A program made the translations under genes and the position numbers. This document shows positions 19,546 to 30,406 of a DNA stretch of 33,155 nt, piece by piece. Within the stretch, counting starts at the first letter, position 1; the number at the start of each line of letters is the position of its first letter. Source of the DNA: Chara braunii (lineage: Eukaryota > Streptophyta > Charophyceae > Charales > Characeae); contig BFEA01000029.1 in NCBI GenBank assembly GCA_003427395.1, positions 1,760,144 to 1,793,298 on the forward strand. Reading direction: 5' to 3'. The notes under the pieces were generated by a model, which saw nothing but the letters and a program-made list of their open reading frames with translations, did not search any database and had not been told where the DNA came from.

Positions 19546-20637
19546 ACCACTGCTGCCGATCATATATGGTAACTGCGGCTCCGACCTCGTGATATTGAAT
19601 GGCTGAAGGAACTCTTCGCGGGGGGGGGGTACTCCTCACGATACTGAACGGCTGAAGGATTCGCCGTTCGGTCCTTGCGATATTTCCGCCTTTCAGGTGG
19701 AGTGTCCCGCCGGCCAAAGTAAATAGGCTTTATGCAAGGGGGAGGCCCTCCCCTTCAGGGCCTAGGGCTTGGGATGTCCTGGACAAGGACCTCGAATCCC
19801 AGCCCAGGACTTACGTCCGACTAGAAAGTCCCAAGACGCAAGTAAGCAGAAGGGAGGGTCTTCCCTATCTATCAATCTCAACTTCCACGCGGTTATTAAC
19901 ACGGCCCTTTTGGGGGCCCTCGAATACCCACCGTACGTATACCCACACGTACATGCAAAAAGGGACAAAGTTGTGACGATCACTCCTCACAGGCCCAGTG
20001 GGACGCCTCACGACCATGTATACGTATATGGAATCGCAGACAGTCCAAATCCAAAATCCAAGCCACAGGACATACCTGCAACCACACCAAGGATCAATCA
20101 ATGAAACAAGCACTACACGGAGTCAACCCCAACCATTCTCTATGCTCATACCCCTTCGCTTTAGCCATGCAGGCCCCAATTGCCGATCCAACCAACCTCA
20201 ATTAAATACTCTGTACCTTTGTCAAATGACCATTCAATAAAAGTCCCGGTGAAACTCTTACTAAACAGTAAAACCACTAGGGCTAAAGCCTTTTAGGTTG
20301 AGTATGGAGAGTGAGTTGGAATTGAGTCGAAGACCGACGAATCGGCAACCGACCTGTTATCCATGATAACAGAAGACGATCCTCGTAGGATCAAGCCGGA
20401 ACTAGTCCAAATCCGAAATCAATTCGATCAAGATGGTCTGTAACACAAGACAGGTCAACCCCAGGCTAAACCTATAAGTCCATGGAGAGTGATCCCAATA
20501 TCACGATCCCACTCAAATCACCTTAATTAACTAAGCCTGAATCTACCTATAAGATGCGCCCAAAGCAAGGGTAGACCCCGACATAATCTCCCCTTTCCAG
20601 GGTGGATTGTCAAAATCGCCACCTGTCAAAATATAAT
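19546..20637. other. no recognised gene
   Basis: It includes a G-run at 19621-19628 and a repeated phrase (CGATACTGAACGGCTGAAGGA, with TGATATTGAATGGCTGAAGG just before it, about 19590-19660). From about 20100 the sequence becomes less GC-rich and grades into the 122-bp tandem repeat. No domain, RNA gene or element end is supported. Confidence 0.5.
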
Positions 20638-21305
20638 CTAACTCCTCTAAATCAAGAAAATTTCGGCAACGTTTCCCGTAGGAAAAGTGTCTTTCCAAAG
20701 TTTATATCAGCTCAAACATGGAAAACAGAAATAGTCTTCGACTGTCCAAAGTCCAATTTCGTCTAACTTCCCGAATTAGCAAAAAATTGGGCAGCATTCC
20801 CTTTAGAAGGGGAGACTTCTCAGATTTATACTATGTCCGATGTGAACTCAAAAGACAACTTGAGTTCAACTTAGACAAGATCTAGCCAACTTCTTAGTTT
20901 TGCAGAAATTTTGGCAGCACTCGCTTTAGAAAACTGCTATTCCAAAATTTATACGAGGCTAAGCTCAAAATCTGGAAATAACTTTGACTTCTCAAAGTCC
21001 AATTTTGTCTAACTCCTTGAATTAGCAAACATTTGGGCAGCATTCCCTTTAGAAAATGAGACTTTCCAAATTTTCACTAAGCCAGATATAAAGAATAGAC
21101 AAATTGAACTTTGACAAGTCACAAGTTAACTAACTCCTTGGATTTGTAGAAATTTCGGCAGCGCTTCCCGTAGAGAAAGTGGCTTGCCAAGATTTATACA
21201 AAGCCAGGTATAACAAAAGATCCCAGAAAATGCGAGAATTGATCTTGCCAAGATTTATACAAAGCCAGGTATAACAAAAGATCCCAGAAAATGCGATAAT
21301 TGATC
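20638..21305. repeat. tandem repeat, about 122-bp unit, about five copies
   Basis: Units start near 20638, 20763, 20887, 21008 and 21127 with CTAACTCCTTGAATTAGC-like sequence. They share GGCAGCATTCCCTTTAGAAA and then a CTTTCCAAAATTTATAC-like word about 15 nt later. Copies differ at many positions, so the array is old. The last unit contains a recent 61-bp direct duplication (21183-21243 and 21244-21304, nearly identical). No open frame runs through it. It may be a satellite or the repeated part of a larger non-coding element. Confidence 0.8.
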
Positions 21306-21556
21306 TAAGTAAAAAAAGACAGCTCAGAAAATGCAGGAATTGACCTAGCTGCTATCGCTCTAGCACGTGGCGAGCCTCTAAAACAACTACCTGTCAACCT
21401 GAAACTCAGACCAAGTAGTAACCTCACTTAGCCACATGCAGGCCAAACCACAAAGGTAAGTACTCTCACCAACCCCAAGCCCCTTTAACAAACAATATTT
21501 CATGCTTCCTCTGTGAATTATCCCGTCATACCCAAGCTTACATAAGGCATAAGCCA

Positions 21557-21730
21557 GGGCGCCTGAACTTACAGAGCGCACCCAACTCAGCCAGACCCAC
21601 GGTTAAAATACCTAAACTTATAGAGCGTTCTGACTTGGCCGAGTATACACAAACAGAGGGCACAACCACTTTTCTCTTCTTTGGGCGTCTGACCAGACCA
21701 CTCTAGTCGCCCTGAACTGTTTAAATAGCC

Positions 21731-21780
<50 letters not shown>

Positions 21781-22520
21781 CTTAGTCTTCAAAGGGACAT
21801 AAGGCTGAGCCGCTCAACTTAGAACATTGCTTAGCCTTCCCACAGTTACCCTCAATTATATCTCTTAATTATACTCTCTTATGTTGTGATAAGCTATAAT
21901 CAGGCTACCTAAACTTATAGAGCGGTCTGACTAGCCTGTTCTTAATAACATAGCAATATAGTATAGCCAAGTTATACCCATAAGGTTCAACATGTGCGAG
22001 GCGTTGGGTCAGACCACCTAAACTTATAGAGCGGTCTGATCCTCTGCCAGGTTCGTTTCTTTCTGATCCAATCCTTGCGAGGCAGTGGGGCAGGCTACCT
22101 AAACTTGTAGAGCGGTCCGTCCCTTGCCAAGATTATTCCCTCAAAACAAAACAGAAGAAGGGCTGAGCTACCTAAACTTATAGAGCGGCTCAGACCTCCT
22201 TGTTCAGAACCAAAGAAACTGAGAGAATCCAAAGTAAATGAGGCAACCCAAGGCACCTAAACTTCTACAGCGCCTTGGGTCCCTGAAAACCACTCACAGT
22301 CAAATCCCCACAAGTCAGAGTAGTCAGGATACCTAAACTTATAGAGCGTCCTGACCCTCCATGCAGTTCACAACACCAGGTCTCCCCAAACTTATGGGGA
22401 CATCCCGACCTCCAGAGCTTCAGGCTACCTAAACTTATAGAGCGGCCTGAGGCTCCATGCAAACCAAAAATAAACAGAGCGTCGGGCTTCCCCAAACTTA
22501 AGGGGACCTCCCAGCCTTAA
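21557..22520. repeat. array of hairpins with constant loop and variable complementary stems
   Basis: The 17-nt core CCTAAACTTATAGAGCG or a close variant occurs nine times (from 21562, 21611, 21908, 22017, 22098, 22171, 22257, 22332 and 22428). At most copies the flanks pair with each other, but the paired sequence differs: TCAGACC/GGTCTGA (22009-22015/22033-22039), CTGAGC/GCTCAG (22163-22168/22188-22193), ACCCAAGGC/GCCTTGGGT (22247-22255/22272-22280), GTCAGGA/TCCTGAC (22323-22329/22349-22355) and TCAGGC/GCCTGA (22420-22425/22445-22450). At 22087-22123 pairing uses two wobble pairs and one mismatch. Related hairpins with other loops lie at 21801-21838, 22383-22400 and 22489-22506. The copy at 21611 lacks an adjacent stem. 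There is no reading frame, and the function is unknown. Confidence 0.8.
21735..21777. repeat. (TA)n microsatellite
   Basis: Uninterrupted TA dinucleotide run of about 43 nt between the tandem repeat and the hairpin array. The length in the assembly may not be exact. Confidence 0.95.
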
Positions 22521-24420
22521 TGACCCAGTCAAGCTGCACATAATACTGCCTTCCTCCCAACCTTCCCCCAGATGCAACCCATCTCATTCATAGTCTGTTT
22601 TCAGGCAATCAACAAACCTGAAACTGAGATTGCACACACACTCCTTTACTTCAGTCTGACTTAAGTCCTGACGGTCAAACCAAAATTAGAGTACAGGAGT
22701 CACGCAGTACACTCAGTCAAACCATAGAAAGATGTACAGGTAGGGGTTATAGTTGGGTTTATAGAGGGAGTCAAGGGATTACCACTCAGTTCCCTGCCTC
22801 CAGGACTCTGCTTGAGTCCCGGCAGAGCTCCCGCAATCGGTGGGGCAACCTCCCACAAAGGCCTTGGCGCGGATTACGGGCTACATGCTCGCCTGCCGCC
22901 TTCCTCCCAGAACCAAGGACCAGACTTTAGAGTAAGAAGGGCAGGATAAGAGGGGTAAGACTCTCAGACTCAGGGAAGAACCACTCAGACTCGCTTGAGA
23001 GGGTCTTCAATCCTTCCGCGCCTGAGGGCCCCGCAATGGCAGCCTAGTGACAACCGCTTGATCCAACACCAGTCACGATACTGACGTCAACCTTCCCCTT
23101 CTAATCATGCCCAAGTACAATCACTGCCTTGTGTAAAAACCGTACCCCGGCCTCGCTCACAACCCCCAAGCTGCCCCGAGCCTTACCCCCTTTCTTGCTG
23201 CCTCACACACTGCGGTCACTAGAACAGGCAGCCCACCAGTCGACCAAGCAAGCCTCCAACCCCACAACTAGCTTCACGTTACTCCCATTGGCAGGTTGCG
23301 CAAGCCGAAATGAATACTTAGCCAGACCGCAGAAAGACACTCCTTAGTAATCCAACCTCCCTCTCGATACAGTTGTGCCGTGCCTTCACAAGCTAGAGTG
23401 AACCTTCCGCTACCCCACGGAGGAATGCACCGTTCTGCAGTCGTGCGCACAGAAATGGCAGGAAGGCGCCGGTTCCGTCAATAGGATGGGAAGCACATCG
23501 GCCTAGTGGTGAGTCTCCAACCTCGCGGCTCACTCCTCCCCGCCACTGTCTTCGTTCGGAGGGGCGTCACACTGGCCGAAAGGTAAGCCGCTCACCCCTC
23601 AATTCGCTCCTGGTTACTTGTTCAACAGAATGAGGAAAATTACGTGAATCTTCCGCTAGAACACGGAGAGATACAGATTCGACGATTTCCTTCCTTCAGG
23701 CGCAGCTCTTAACACCCATACTGCCTAATCTAAGCCCCAACCCACGAATCCTATTCCCTCATTAGTCTCCCTCGCCCTCAAAGCCTTTAGAATGCCCTTC
23801 CCCTTTTCCGATTTCATCAAAGATCGGGTGAGTATCGTGTTGCATGCTTCCCCCCATCCCCGTTTCTCAACACCTCCGCGCAGCCTATAAGTTACACTGC
23901 GCAAAAAACTACTACTCTGCTGCTAATTCGGGCCACCCCAATGGATTCGCCCTGACCCAAACATCAGATTAGCTTTTGCCCCTCCGCCCGAGTTCACAGA
24001 GAATCGAGTAGTAATCTCGATTTCTCCTCCCTTCTTCCTTAGCTTCCACCATAGCCTGGCGCACCATCTTTCTCTATTGACTCCATATCCGCTAACCTAC
24101 CGCCCGAACTACCCTCACTAGTAAACTCGCCATGGCCGAACTGCTAGGAACGAGCCCTTATTCGCCCATTTCCGTCGAGGAACGGGCGTAAAACCGTCTT
24201 CCCTCCGGCCATAGCTCGCCGCTCCTTCTTCGCTGCGCCCCTTCCTATCTCGCACGCACCCCACGCTAGATCGCGTCCCGGTTCACCTCCTTCACAATGG
24301 TGCCCGCCACTCCGTTCTTCGTTTTTCAACCGGCCCCGCTGCCCGTCGGTCCGTCCAGAAGCACGTAACAAGAGGTGAGCGAGCAAAAAATCCCGAGCAC
24401 TCGGGTCTCCGCTTGACTTA
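22521..24420. other. no recognised gene
   Basis: C-rich sequence without a supported coding region or RNA gene. One degenerate repeat is visible: AGTGAACCTTCCGCTACCCC near 23395 and CGTGAATCTTCCGCTAGAAC near 23643, each followed by ACGGAG. Open frames here are short and compositionally biased. Confidence 0.5.
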
Positions 24421-25370
24421 TGCGTGTCAGCTTCGCGTCGAGGCCACGCTGAACTTCTCTGTATCGTTCCAATTTCGACAGATGTCCCAAAGGACACGGG
24501 CCGGGGCAGCACCTTCCTCAGCACTCCTAACCCTACACGGCTGAGACCCCGCCCCTTTTTAACACAGGAACCCACCCTCCTTCTTGGGGATCGTGCACTT
24601 CGACTTTACCCTGGGCCAAGCTGACCTTCTCCGTATCGGCCCGAATCCCCCACAGGTGCCCCAATACGATCCTTCGTGGCCATACCCCCACCCACTTCGC
24701 TATTCTTGCACGGACCTGGCCCTTCCTTCGGGCTTCATGCATGCGAACCTTGCACAGGGCCGTGCAAGTCTTCCCCGTCTCCTCTTTGCGGGCCCCCCTG
24801 GCCACGTCTCGCGCTCGTGTTCATCCCCGGGCTTCGCAAGCACTCCCTTTGCACGGCTGGCCAAGCAGATCCTCCTTGTATCGTACCGATTTCAACAGAT
24901 ATTCCGAAGGACCCCACTTACAATGGCCCTCCACGCCCCTTTCCCTTAACCTGTTTTTCGTCCGGGTTCATTCCCGGACTTTCCCCCGTTACCCTACATA
25001 GCAGCCAGACAGTTATTCCCGATATCACTTCAATCTCCACGGATGACTTCCGGATTTCCGCACGGCCACAGCCCCATTCTACCCCGACGCACGCACCTGA
25101 CCCCTCCGTTGGGGTCCATACGCGTCAAACTTGCGCCGGGGCCAAGCGAACCTCCTGTGCACCGTTCCAATTTTTAACAGATGTCCCGAAGGACTCGCGC
25201 GGCTGCAGCCTCGCCCTGCTTTGGCATGCGAACCCGGGCCCTTTTTTGGGATCTATACGTATCGTCCTTACGCAGGGGCCATGCTACTCTTCCCCATATC
25301 ATTTTGAATCTAGCGAGTATCCCGTAGGACTCGCGCTGCGCGACACTCGTCTGAGCGGCTAGCGGTCTCA
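24420..25370. repeat. degenerate tandem repeat, about 140-bp unit
   Basis: A phrase like GTATCGTTCCAATTTCGACA followed by GATGTCCCAAAGGAC starts near 24461. It recurs in diverged form near 24632, 24877, 25020, 25158 and 25297; the last three intervals are 138-143 bp. An upstream companion (ACTTGCGCCGGGGCCAAGCG near 25130) recurs near 24609, 24755, 24855 and 25272. Long open frames on both strands here are Pro/Ser/Arg-rich, overlap each other and lack motifs, so I read them as by-products of the repeat. Confidence 0.65.
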
Positions 25371-26365
25371 TGGCCCCCTGTCCTTAGTCCGTTTTCTCGT
25401 CCGGGTTCGTTCCCGGCCCCCCCCCCTTCCGCGGTTGCTGCGTCAGCAAGTCCGACCAGCCAAGAGAAAAAAAATCTAAGAACAAAGATCTCCCGTGGGC
25501 TCTTTCAAAATTCTCTCGTTCCACCACCCTGTTGCTCCCCCAGAACTTATTCACCCCTCCCTTCTACCCCTAACCCTAGGATCGTAAACAGGGGATGAGG
25601 TAAAACAAGGTGGACTTAGACATTAGCCCCCGGGGCTGCTTAGCGAAGGGGGTCGCCAAATGGCTACAGGCCGCGGGCATCCCCAAGGCCCCCCTTGCCC
25701 CGCGGCCGGGCCCGTGACCGAACTGCCTCAGCAAAACAAAAGGGGGATAGTCCTACGGGACCCTCGACCCCTCGGCTTCTCCGCTCCATAGCTCCCGTGC
25801 CTCCGTCTGCCGGTCTCGAACCTCGTACCTCTGCCAAAACAATCCAGTGTCGTAACCGATAGGGTTAAGCCCAAGCCTGTGACCAGCAGGCGCGGCTTCC
25901 CACATAAGGCGGTCTCACTCGGCGTCTCCGGGCCAGGGTACCGCCTCGGCCACTCCTTTGGCCCCCACCTACATTCGCGGTCCCTTGGCGTCTGCGCCAC
26001 CCTGCCAGCCTGGGCCTGGGCCATCCCATGCACCTACTGGCGTGTCAACCCTACCGCTGGACCACGCGCTCCGATCAAAAACAGACTTTTACCCCCAATC
26101 CAAGCTCGCAACATGGTCTGGGCCGGTCGGCTAGACCGACCGCCTATCTCAACCAGAAAAAATCACACGCGTGCCTCAAAATTTGCGCGCCCACATACTC
26201 CATACCGGGACAAGGCAGACCTTGGCCCGCACGCGGACGATCCTCACATTTTTCCCGTACGAGCACCCAAAAGCCAGGCTAACCGAGCCTTTCTGTCACT
26301 TGCAAAAAACAGGGCGGATACCCTTGTAAGGGTATTCGCGCCGACAGCGCAGGAGACAAGCGGAA
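25371..26365. other. no recognised gene; two perfect or near-perfect stem-loops
   Basis: GC-rich region up to the LINE-D start. CGGTCGG-CTAGA-CCGACCG at 26124-26142 is a perfect 7-bp dyad. GCGGATACCCTT-GT-AAGGGTATTCGC at 26314-26339 is a 12-bp stem with one G-T type pair, just before LINE-D. Open frames across the region have no motifs. Nothing indicates a terminator or RNA gene beyond these dyads. Confidence 0.45.
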
Positions 26366-26480
26366 CATTTCTGCAAGCACCCCTTGGTGTAGCCTCTGTC
26401 GTGCCTTTTACCATGACGAAACAGATGAGTGCTGCCTGGTAAAGGCTGAGGTAGAGCATGATCCATTCAATGAGGAATTG

Positions 26481-26482
<2 letters not shown>

Positions 26483-26532
<50 letters not shown>
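26483..26532 (+). repeat. poly(C) tract of about 50 nt
   Basis: An uninterrupted run of C lies between AATTGAA and GGAACAACC. In LINE-C the same place reads GGGAAAAAATCCCCCCCATG (about 18087), so a short C run in the ORF1 linker has expanded in LINE-D. Such long C/G homopolymers are hard to sequence; the length may be wrong. Confidence 0.9.
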
Positions 26533-26534
<2 letters not shown>

Positions 26535-27775
26535 AACAACCCTTCTCAAGATTCGCTCCGTTAGAAGAATGTCCTTCATTGATTGCATTTTGTAGGTTCT
26601 TCCCTCCAGGAGATAAGTGAAACAAAAATCGAAACTGGAATCAAAAGAGCGGAAGAGAAAATGAAAGAATGATGAACTAATCAAACAGTCACAAATTATG
26701 AAGCAGCGGAGGAAAAGGAAATAAAACCGGAAGGTATCAACCAGGACCATGGGGAAGATCGAAAATGAGGAAGAAGAGGATCTGGAAGAAGAGGAGGAAT
26801 AGGAAAATATAGAATCTACTCCGGATCTGGCTGAAAAGGCAGCAAGAGTATTGGCGAGAGAGAAAAAGAATGGAAAGGGAAAAAACGATCACAAAAATGG
26901 GTACCAAAGAGTAAAGGGGGCAGACACAGGTCGGAGGGCGAAGGGATGGAAAGTGGGAAGAGTACAGGAATAGGAAAGATGGAAGGAGCCCATGGCTTGA
27001 TAAAAGCGGGTCCCGTAATGACCTTGGCAAGTTGGCCGTTCTAGAATACCAAAATATTTCAAAATTTTTTGTCCCCCTAATTCTTGCCAATTGCAAAGGA
27101 GTAACGGTGATGTCTAACCTACTTGCGGATGGGACGATGAAACTTCCTACAGTAGACGTCGACGCAACCTTAATGATTGAATATAAGATAATTGCTTAAA
27201 ACATAGGATTCATGAAACCCCCCCCAAAAAAAATGTTGGGTTTGAACTAAATTTATTTAGGATTTTGAGAGTACAATTTTTAGGTCTTCTACAGGAGCAA
27301 GATTCTTTGCAAAGTAAAAAAAAATAAAAATAAAAAAAATAGAAAAATATTTTTGAGACCCACTGAAAGTGGCGAGGAAAAAAAAATAAAAATTCACAGT
27401 AAATAATTACTAGCCGGAGCATCGTATATTTATTAATTAAAATATCCATGTTTTCTTTGAATCTTAAAAGATCATGTATATAGTCCTATAAGTTGTGTAT
27501 TACGATGAACATGTTCGAGGGTTTGGCGAACATGCGAACATGTTATCTTGTTTACTTATAGTACTTAATACGTTCCCATAACATATTCTCCCATCTGTGG
27601 GTAAACTTTCTTTTTTTTAAATGTTATTTTTATTTTTTTTCTTTTGTTTTTTTTTATTTTTAACTTGCGTTTGACTAAGAATTTGAAGATGTCCCCAAGA
27701 TAAAAGTTGTTTGGGTTATCATTTTACATAACATATTTTTTTGACAAAGATTTTACTGTTAACTTCAAAATTGCT

Positions 27776-27866
27776 TTGTAGAGCTAGGTTGTTGGGTCGG
27801 ATGTCCGGGATGTCCGACCGGACGTCTGGTCGGACGTCCGACTGGACAGGGGTTGTCCGGCCTAGC

Positions 27867-27907
<41 letters not shown>

Positions 27908-28148
27908 CAGAAAAATCTGAAAACACTTCATGTTATGTAACATAACAATACAAGCAACTTTTGCCTTAGAGTCATGTTCAAATTCGCAGTCAATCATGAG
28001 TTAAAAATCGAAAACCAAAACAAAAATATATTTTTTTTTACGGAAAAAAAAAAACTTTTTTTCCTGGACGACGGGGGTACCGGACGTATGGGGGAGACGT
28101 CCGGGGGAGACGACCGGCCCTCGGACCATTGGTAACCTAGTTGTAGAG
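27776..28148. mobile_element. 357-bp hAT-like MITE with 8-bp target duplication
   Basis: The element is 27784-28140. The ends CTAGGTT and AACCTAG are inverted, and TTGTAGAG is repeated exactly on both sides (27776-27783, 28141-28148). An 8-bp duplication fits hAT elements. The subterminal parts are built from GTCCG/CGGAC words (27800-27860 and 28070-28120). An A tract of more than 30 nt precedes a forward copy of the unit AAGCAACTTTTGCCTTAGAG...GAGTTAAAAATCGAAAACC, shared with the 766-bp element. No transposase is present. Confidence 0.85.
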
Positions 28149-28495
28149 TCTATAAATGTACTATATGCCAGAATTAACAAAAACTGTTTTTTTACAACTT
28201 TCGAGTTTGTTTTACTGGAGCTCTGCTTTTCTGCAAGTCAATTGACAATGAGTTATATTCCTATAACATGATATTTGCAAGAAAGAGTTTTCCTTCACAT
28301 CTTGAGGATCGCTTAACTGTTTGCTTGATTTTTTGCCTTGTCTTTCGGAAAGTGCTCGAAAATGTGTTTTTTTTTTTAATCAGACATAAAAGTTTGACTT
28401 TTACTTTTTCACTATATACAAAATGTTGGGTTTGGTGGTTTTGTTGGGTTTTTACGAATCCTGTTCTTTAAGTAAAAAAAACAGGTTCCCGCCTG
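28149..28495. other. AT-rich right part of the ORF1 insertion, no gene
   Basis: T-rich sequence between the 357-bp MITE and the resumption of LINE-D ORF1. A short open frame at 28268-28471 has no motif and is probably chance. Confidence 0.45.
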
Positions 28496-30406
28496 TTTAA
28501 ACCTTCGAATGATCCCCTCCCGTCGAGTATGAGTTGACTTGACCCAAAGCATTAATGGTTATAAAGTTAGACTCTATTATGTTTTCCTATATGCCATAAT
28601 GACCAATAAGATTAAGCAACAACTAACACAACTCGATAAAGGGTGGTTCTCACCGATGTGCGTGAATTCAACAATGAACGAGGGGCTGGACAATATAATC
28701 TTTAAGAGTTGTTTTTTTACTCGAACGAAAGCAAAATGGCTATTCCACTCAAGTCAGAGGCAAGTCTTGTTCGATAGATACTTTGTGGATACCCTGCGGT
28801 TGTCATGGGATGAGGCAGGTGCCAAAGATGTTGAAGGAATTAAAAGAAGGAAGAAGGGGGAACTGGAGACCGAGGGAGATAGTCAAATCCTAGGCAAACT
28901 TAGTCAGACAATTAGTTATGCCTCTTAGAGGCACGCTATGCATTGGATTGTGTGAAACAGACTAGAAACAAAGGAGAAACAAATTGAAATCATTCCTTCA
29001 CACGAATAAGGTCCAAGTCCTACGTATCCAGGAATCCAAGGTAGATGAATATCGAATGCGAAATGATACGAAATTGTGGGACGAGCCTCAACATTGGGCT
29101 TCTGCACGCGGGGCAACTTATAATCAGGGAACACGAGGAAGGGTGGCATAAAGAGCTAAAAATCTTCATCCTTGATTAATTGATAAACACATGGGGTCAA
29201 TGGATATGAATACAATTCACCTTGAAAAACATCATCTGGACTGTAATGTCAATTTATACACCTTCTGACTATAATGAAAGAATCTCCTTTCTTTTAGAAC
29301 TGCCGAGTTGTTTACTTGACTTTAAAAATTTAGTTATTGATGCAGACTGGAACGTGGTCATGAAACACCGCGTTATACATGGCATGAGTCCCAGACCCCC
29401 CCCCGTACGTAGACGTTTAGATTTTTTCTGATGAGGGGGGAGACATGGAATATGTGCACTCAGGTTGAAACCTCTATCTTATCACTCTCCGATCATAATT
29501 CGGGAACAACAACTTTCAAAATTGCAGACAAGGAGAAGTTTGGTAAATCATACTTCAAACTAAATACTGTTCATCTGGAGGGTCCCGAAGTGGTTTGGTG
29601 GATTCAACGACATTTTGAACAATGAGAAGAAGCAAAATATTTGTTTAAAAAGGAAACCGATTGGACTGAAGTAAGCATGCGTATTCAACAGGGATCGTTA
29701 AATGTCATCTCTCAATTGAAAGTTAGAAGTAGAAATCAACTAGAAAGAAAACTATTGAGAAATGTAGCCCAGGTCGAGCAATCCTTTGGTAATTACCCGA
29801 TCTCATATATTTATTGGTCCACCAAAAGGAAAAGAACTCTGCTGAAATTGGAGTTGGAGAGCAAACAACAACTTGAAGAACAATGACAGACATGGTTGGC
29901 ACAAAGAAATATCGCAGTAGGTGACAAAATGGAAAAAGAAACCTTTCGCAGACTAATACTTTATAACCCAGAATGCCAATGAAAGAATTGACACATCCCT
30001 TCGCACTTAATTCAATAGTCTAAGATGATCTTGAAAAAATGTGTGGATTCGCAAGCTTATATTTTCAAGAGGCACTCGCTCTGGGACTAGCTCATTATTT
30101 ACCAACACTTGAATGGGGAACCTTCATTATTTTACCAACACTTGAACGGGGATTATTTCCGCGGAGAGACGAGATGTAACAATTCTACTCTTGGATATGG
30201 AAAAGGCATACGATAAGTTGGGTGGGCCTTTGTAATGACAACGCTAAGACATAAGAGATTTTGAGAAAAGTTTTGCAAATGGGTTGTGATAATGTATTCC
30301 ATTGCAACAACATCAGTCATGGTGAATGAGCAGATTTTTCAAGATTTTTGTTTGACTAGGTCACTTCGTTAGGGTTGTCCCCTAGCTCCCCTCCTACTTG
30401 TCGTCC

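Larger units (their letters stand above)
18176..20240. other. GC-rich repeat region without genes
   Basis: No coding frame with recognisable motifs occurs. CG-rich sequence contains many short dyads, for example AAAGTCAA-GGGGT-TTGACTTT at 19107-19127 and a GACACT/AGTGTC dyad near 18917. A CA/CG-rich microsatellite-like stretch lies at about 18625-18665. Two TATA-containing units and an adapter-flanked duplication are listed separately. The sequence starts abruptly at the end of LINE-C. It could be the non-coding part of a large non-autonomous element or an LTR-like sequence; no LTR pair or primer-binding site was found. Confidence 0.5.
27195..28495. mobile_element. AT-rich insertion in LINE-D ORF1, contains a nested MITE
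   Basis: LINE-D ORF1 stops aligning after about 27195 and resumes near 28495, so about 1.3 kb is inserted. Both borders contain ATGTTGGGTTT (27233 and 28422) in the same orientation. Near 27645-27740 a reverse-orientation copy of the roughly 100-bp internal unit of the 766-bp transposon is present. No coding capacity is seen. Exact ends and target duplication are not clear, so the class is undetermined. Confidence 0.55.
26366..28928 (+). pseudogene. LINE-D ORF1 C-terminal two-thirds, interrupted
   Basis: The knuckle is intact: PWCSLCRAFYHDETDECC (26386 onward), giving C-x2-C-x4-H-x5-C as in LINE-B. Then follow a poly(C) expansion, an acidic/basic linker with stops, and GTMKLPTVDVDATLMIEYKI near 27140, which aligns with the LINE-B Nudix-like segment SLPATPVDT...FILRKV. 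A roughly 1.3-kb insertion follows. The frame resumes near 28510 with RMIP and, at 28539-28820, KVRLYYVFLY, DKGWFSPM, NEGLDNI and RYFVDTLRLSWDE, matching LINE-B ARLYLACLE, AGYTWTPL, NENLHRI and SCFLSYLRLPWEL. This pairing shows which residues of the C-terminal domain are conserved. Confidence 0.8.

Noticed and set aside
21557-22520. CRISPR-like array (short repeat, irregular spacers)
   Set aside because: Spacing is irregular, the stems vary with each copy, no cas genes are present, and the context is eukaryotic.
23495-23580. Possible tRNA-like A box (CCTAGTGGTGAG)
   Set aside because: No B box and no cloverleaf could be drawn.
18176-26348. 8.17-kb block as a DNA transposon with GCTGTCG / CGACAGC ends
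   Set aside because: Only 7 bp of inverted ends, no target duplication and no transposase; the match can easily be chance.
24676-26442. Long open frames of up to 228 codons as real genes
   Set aside because: They overlap in several frames, are Pro/Ser/Arg-rich, coincide with a tandem repeat or GC-rich sequence, and have no motif.
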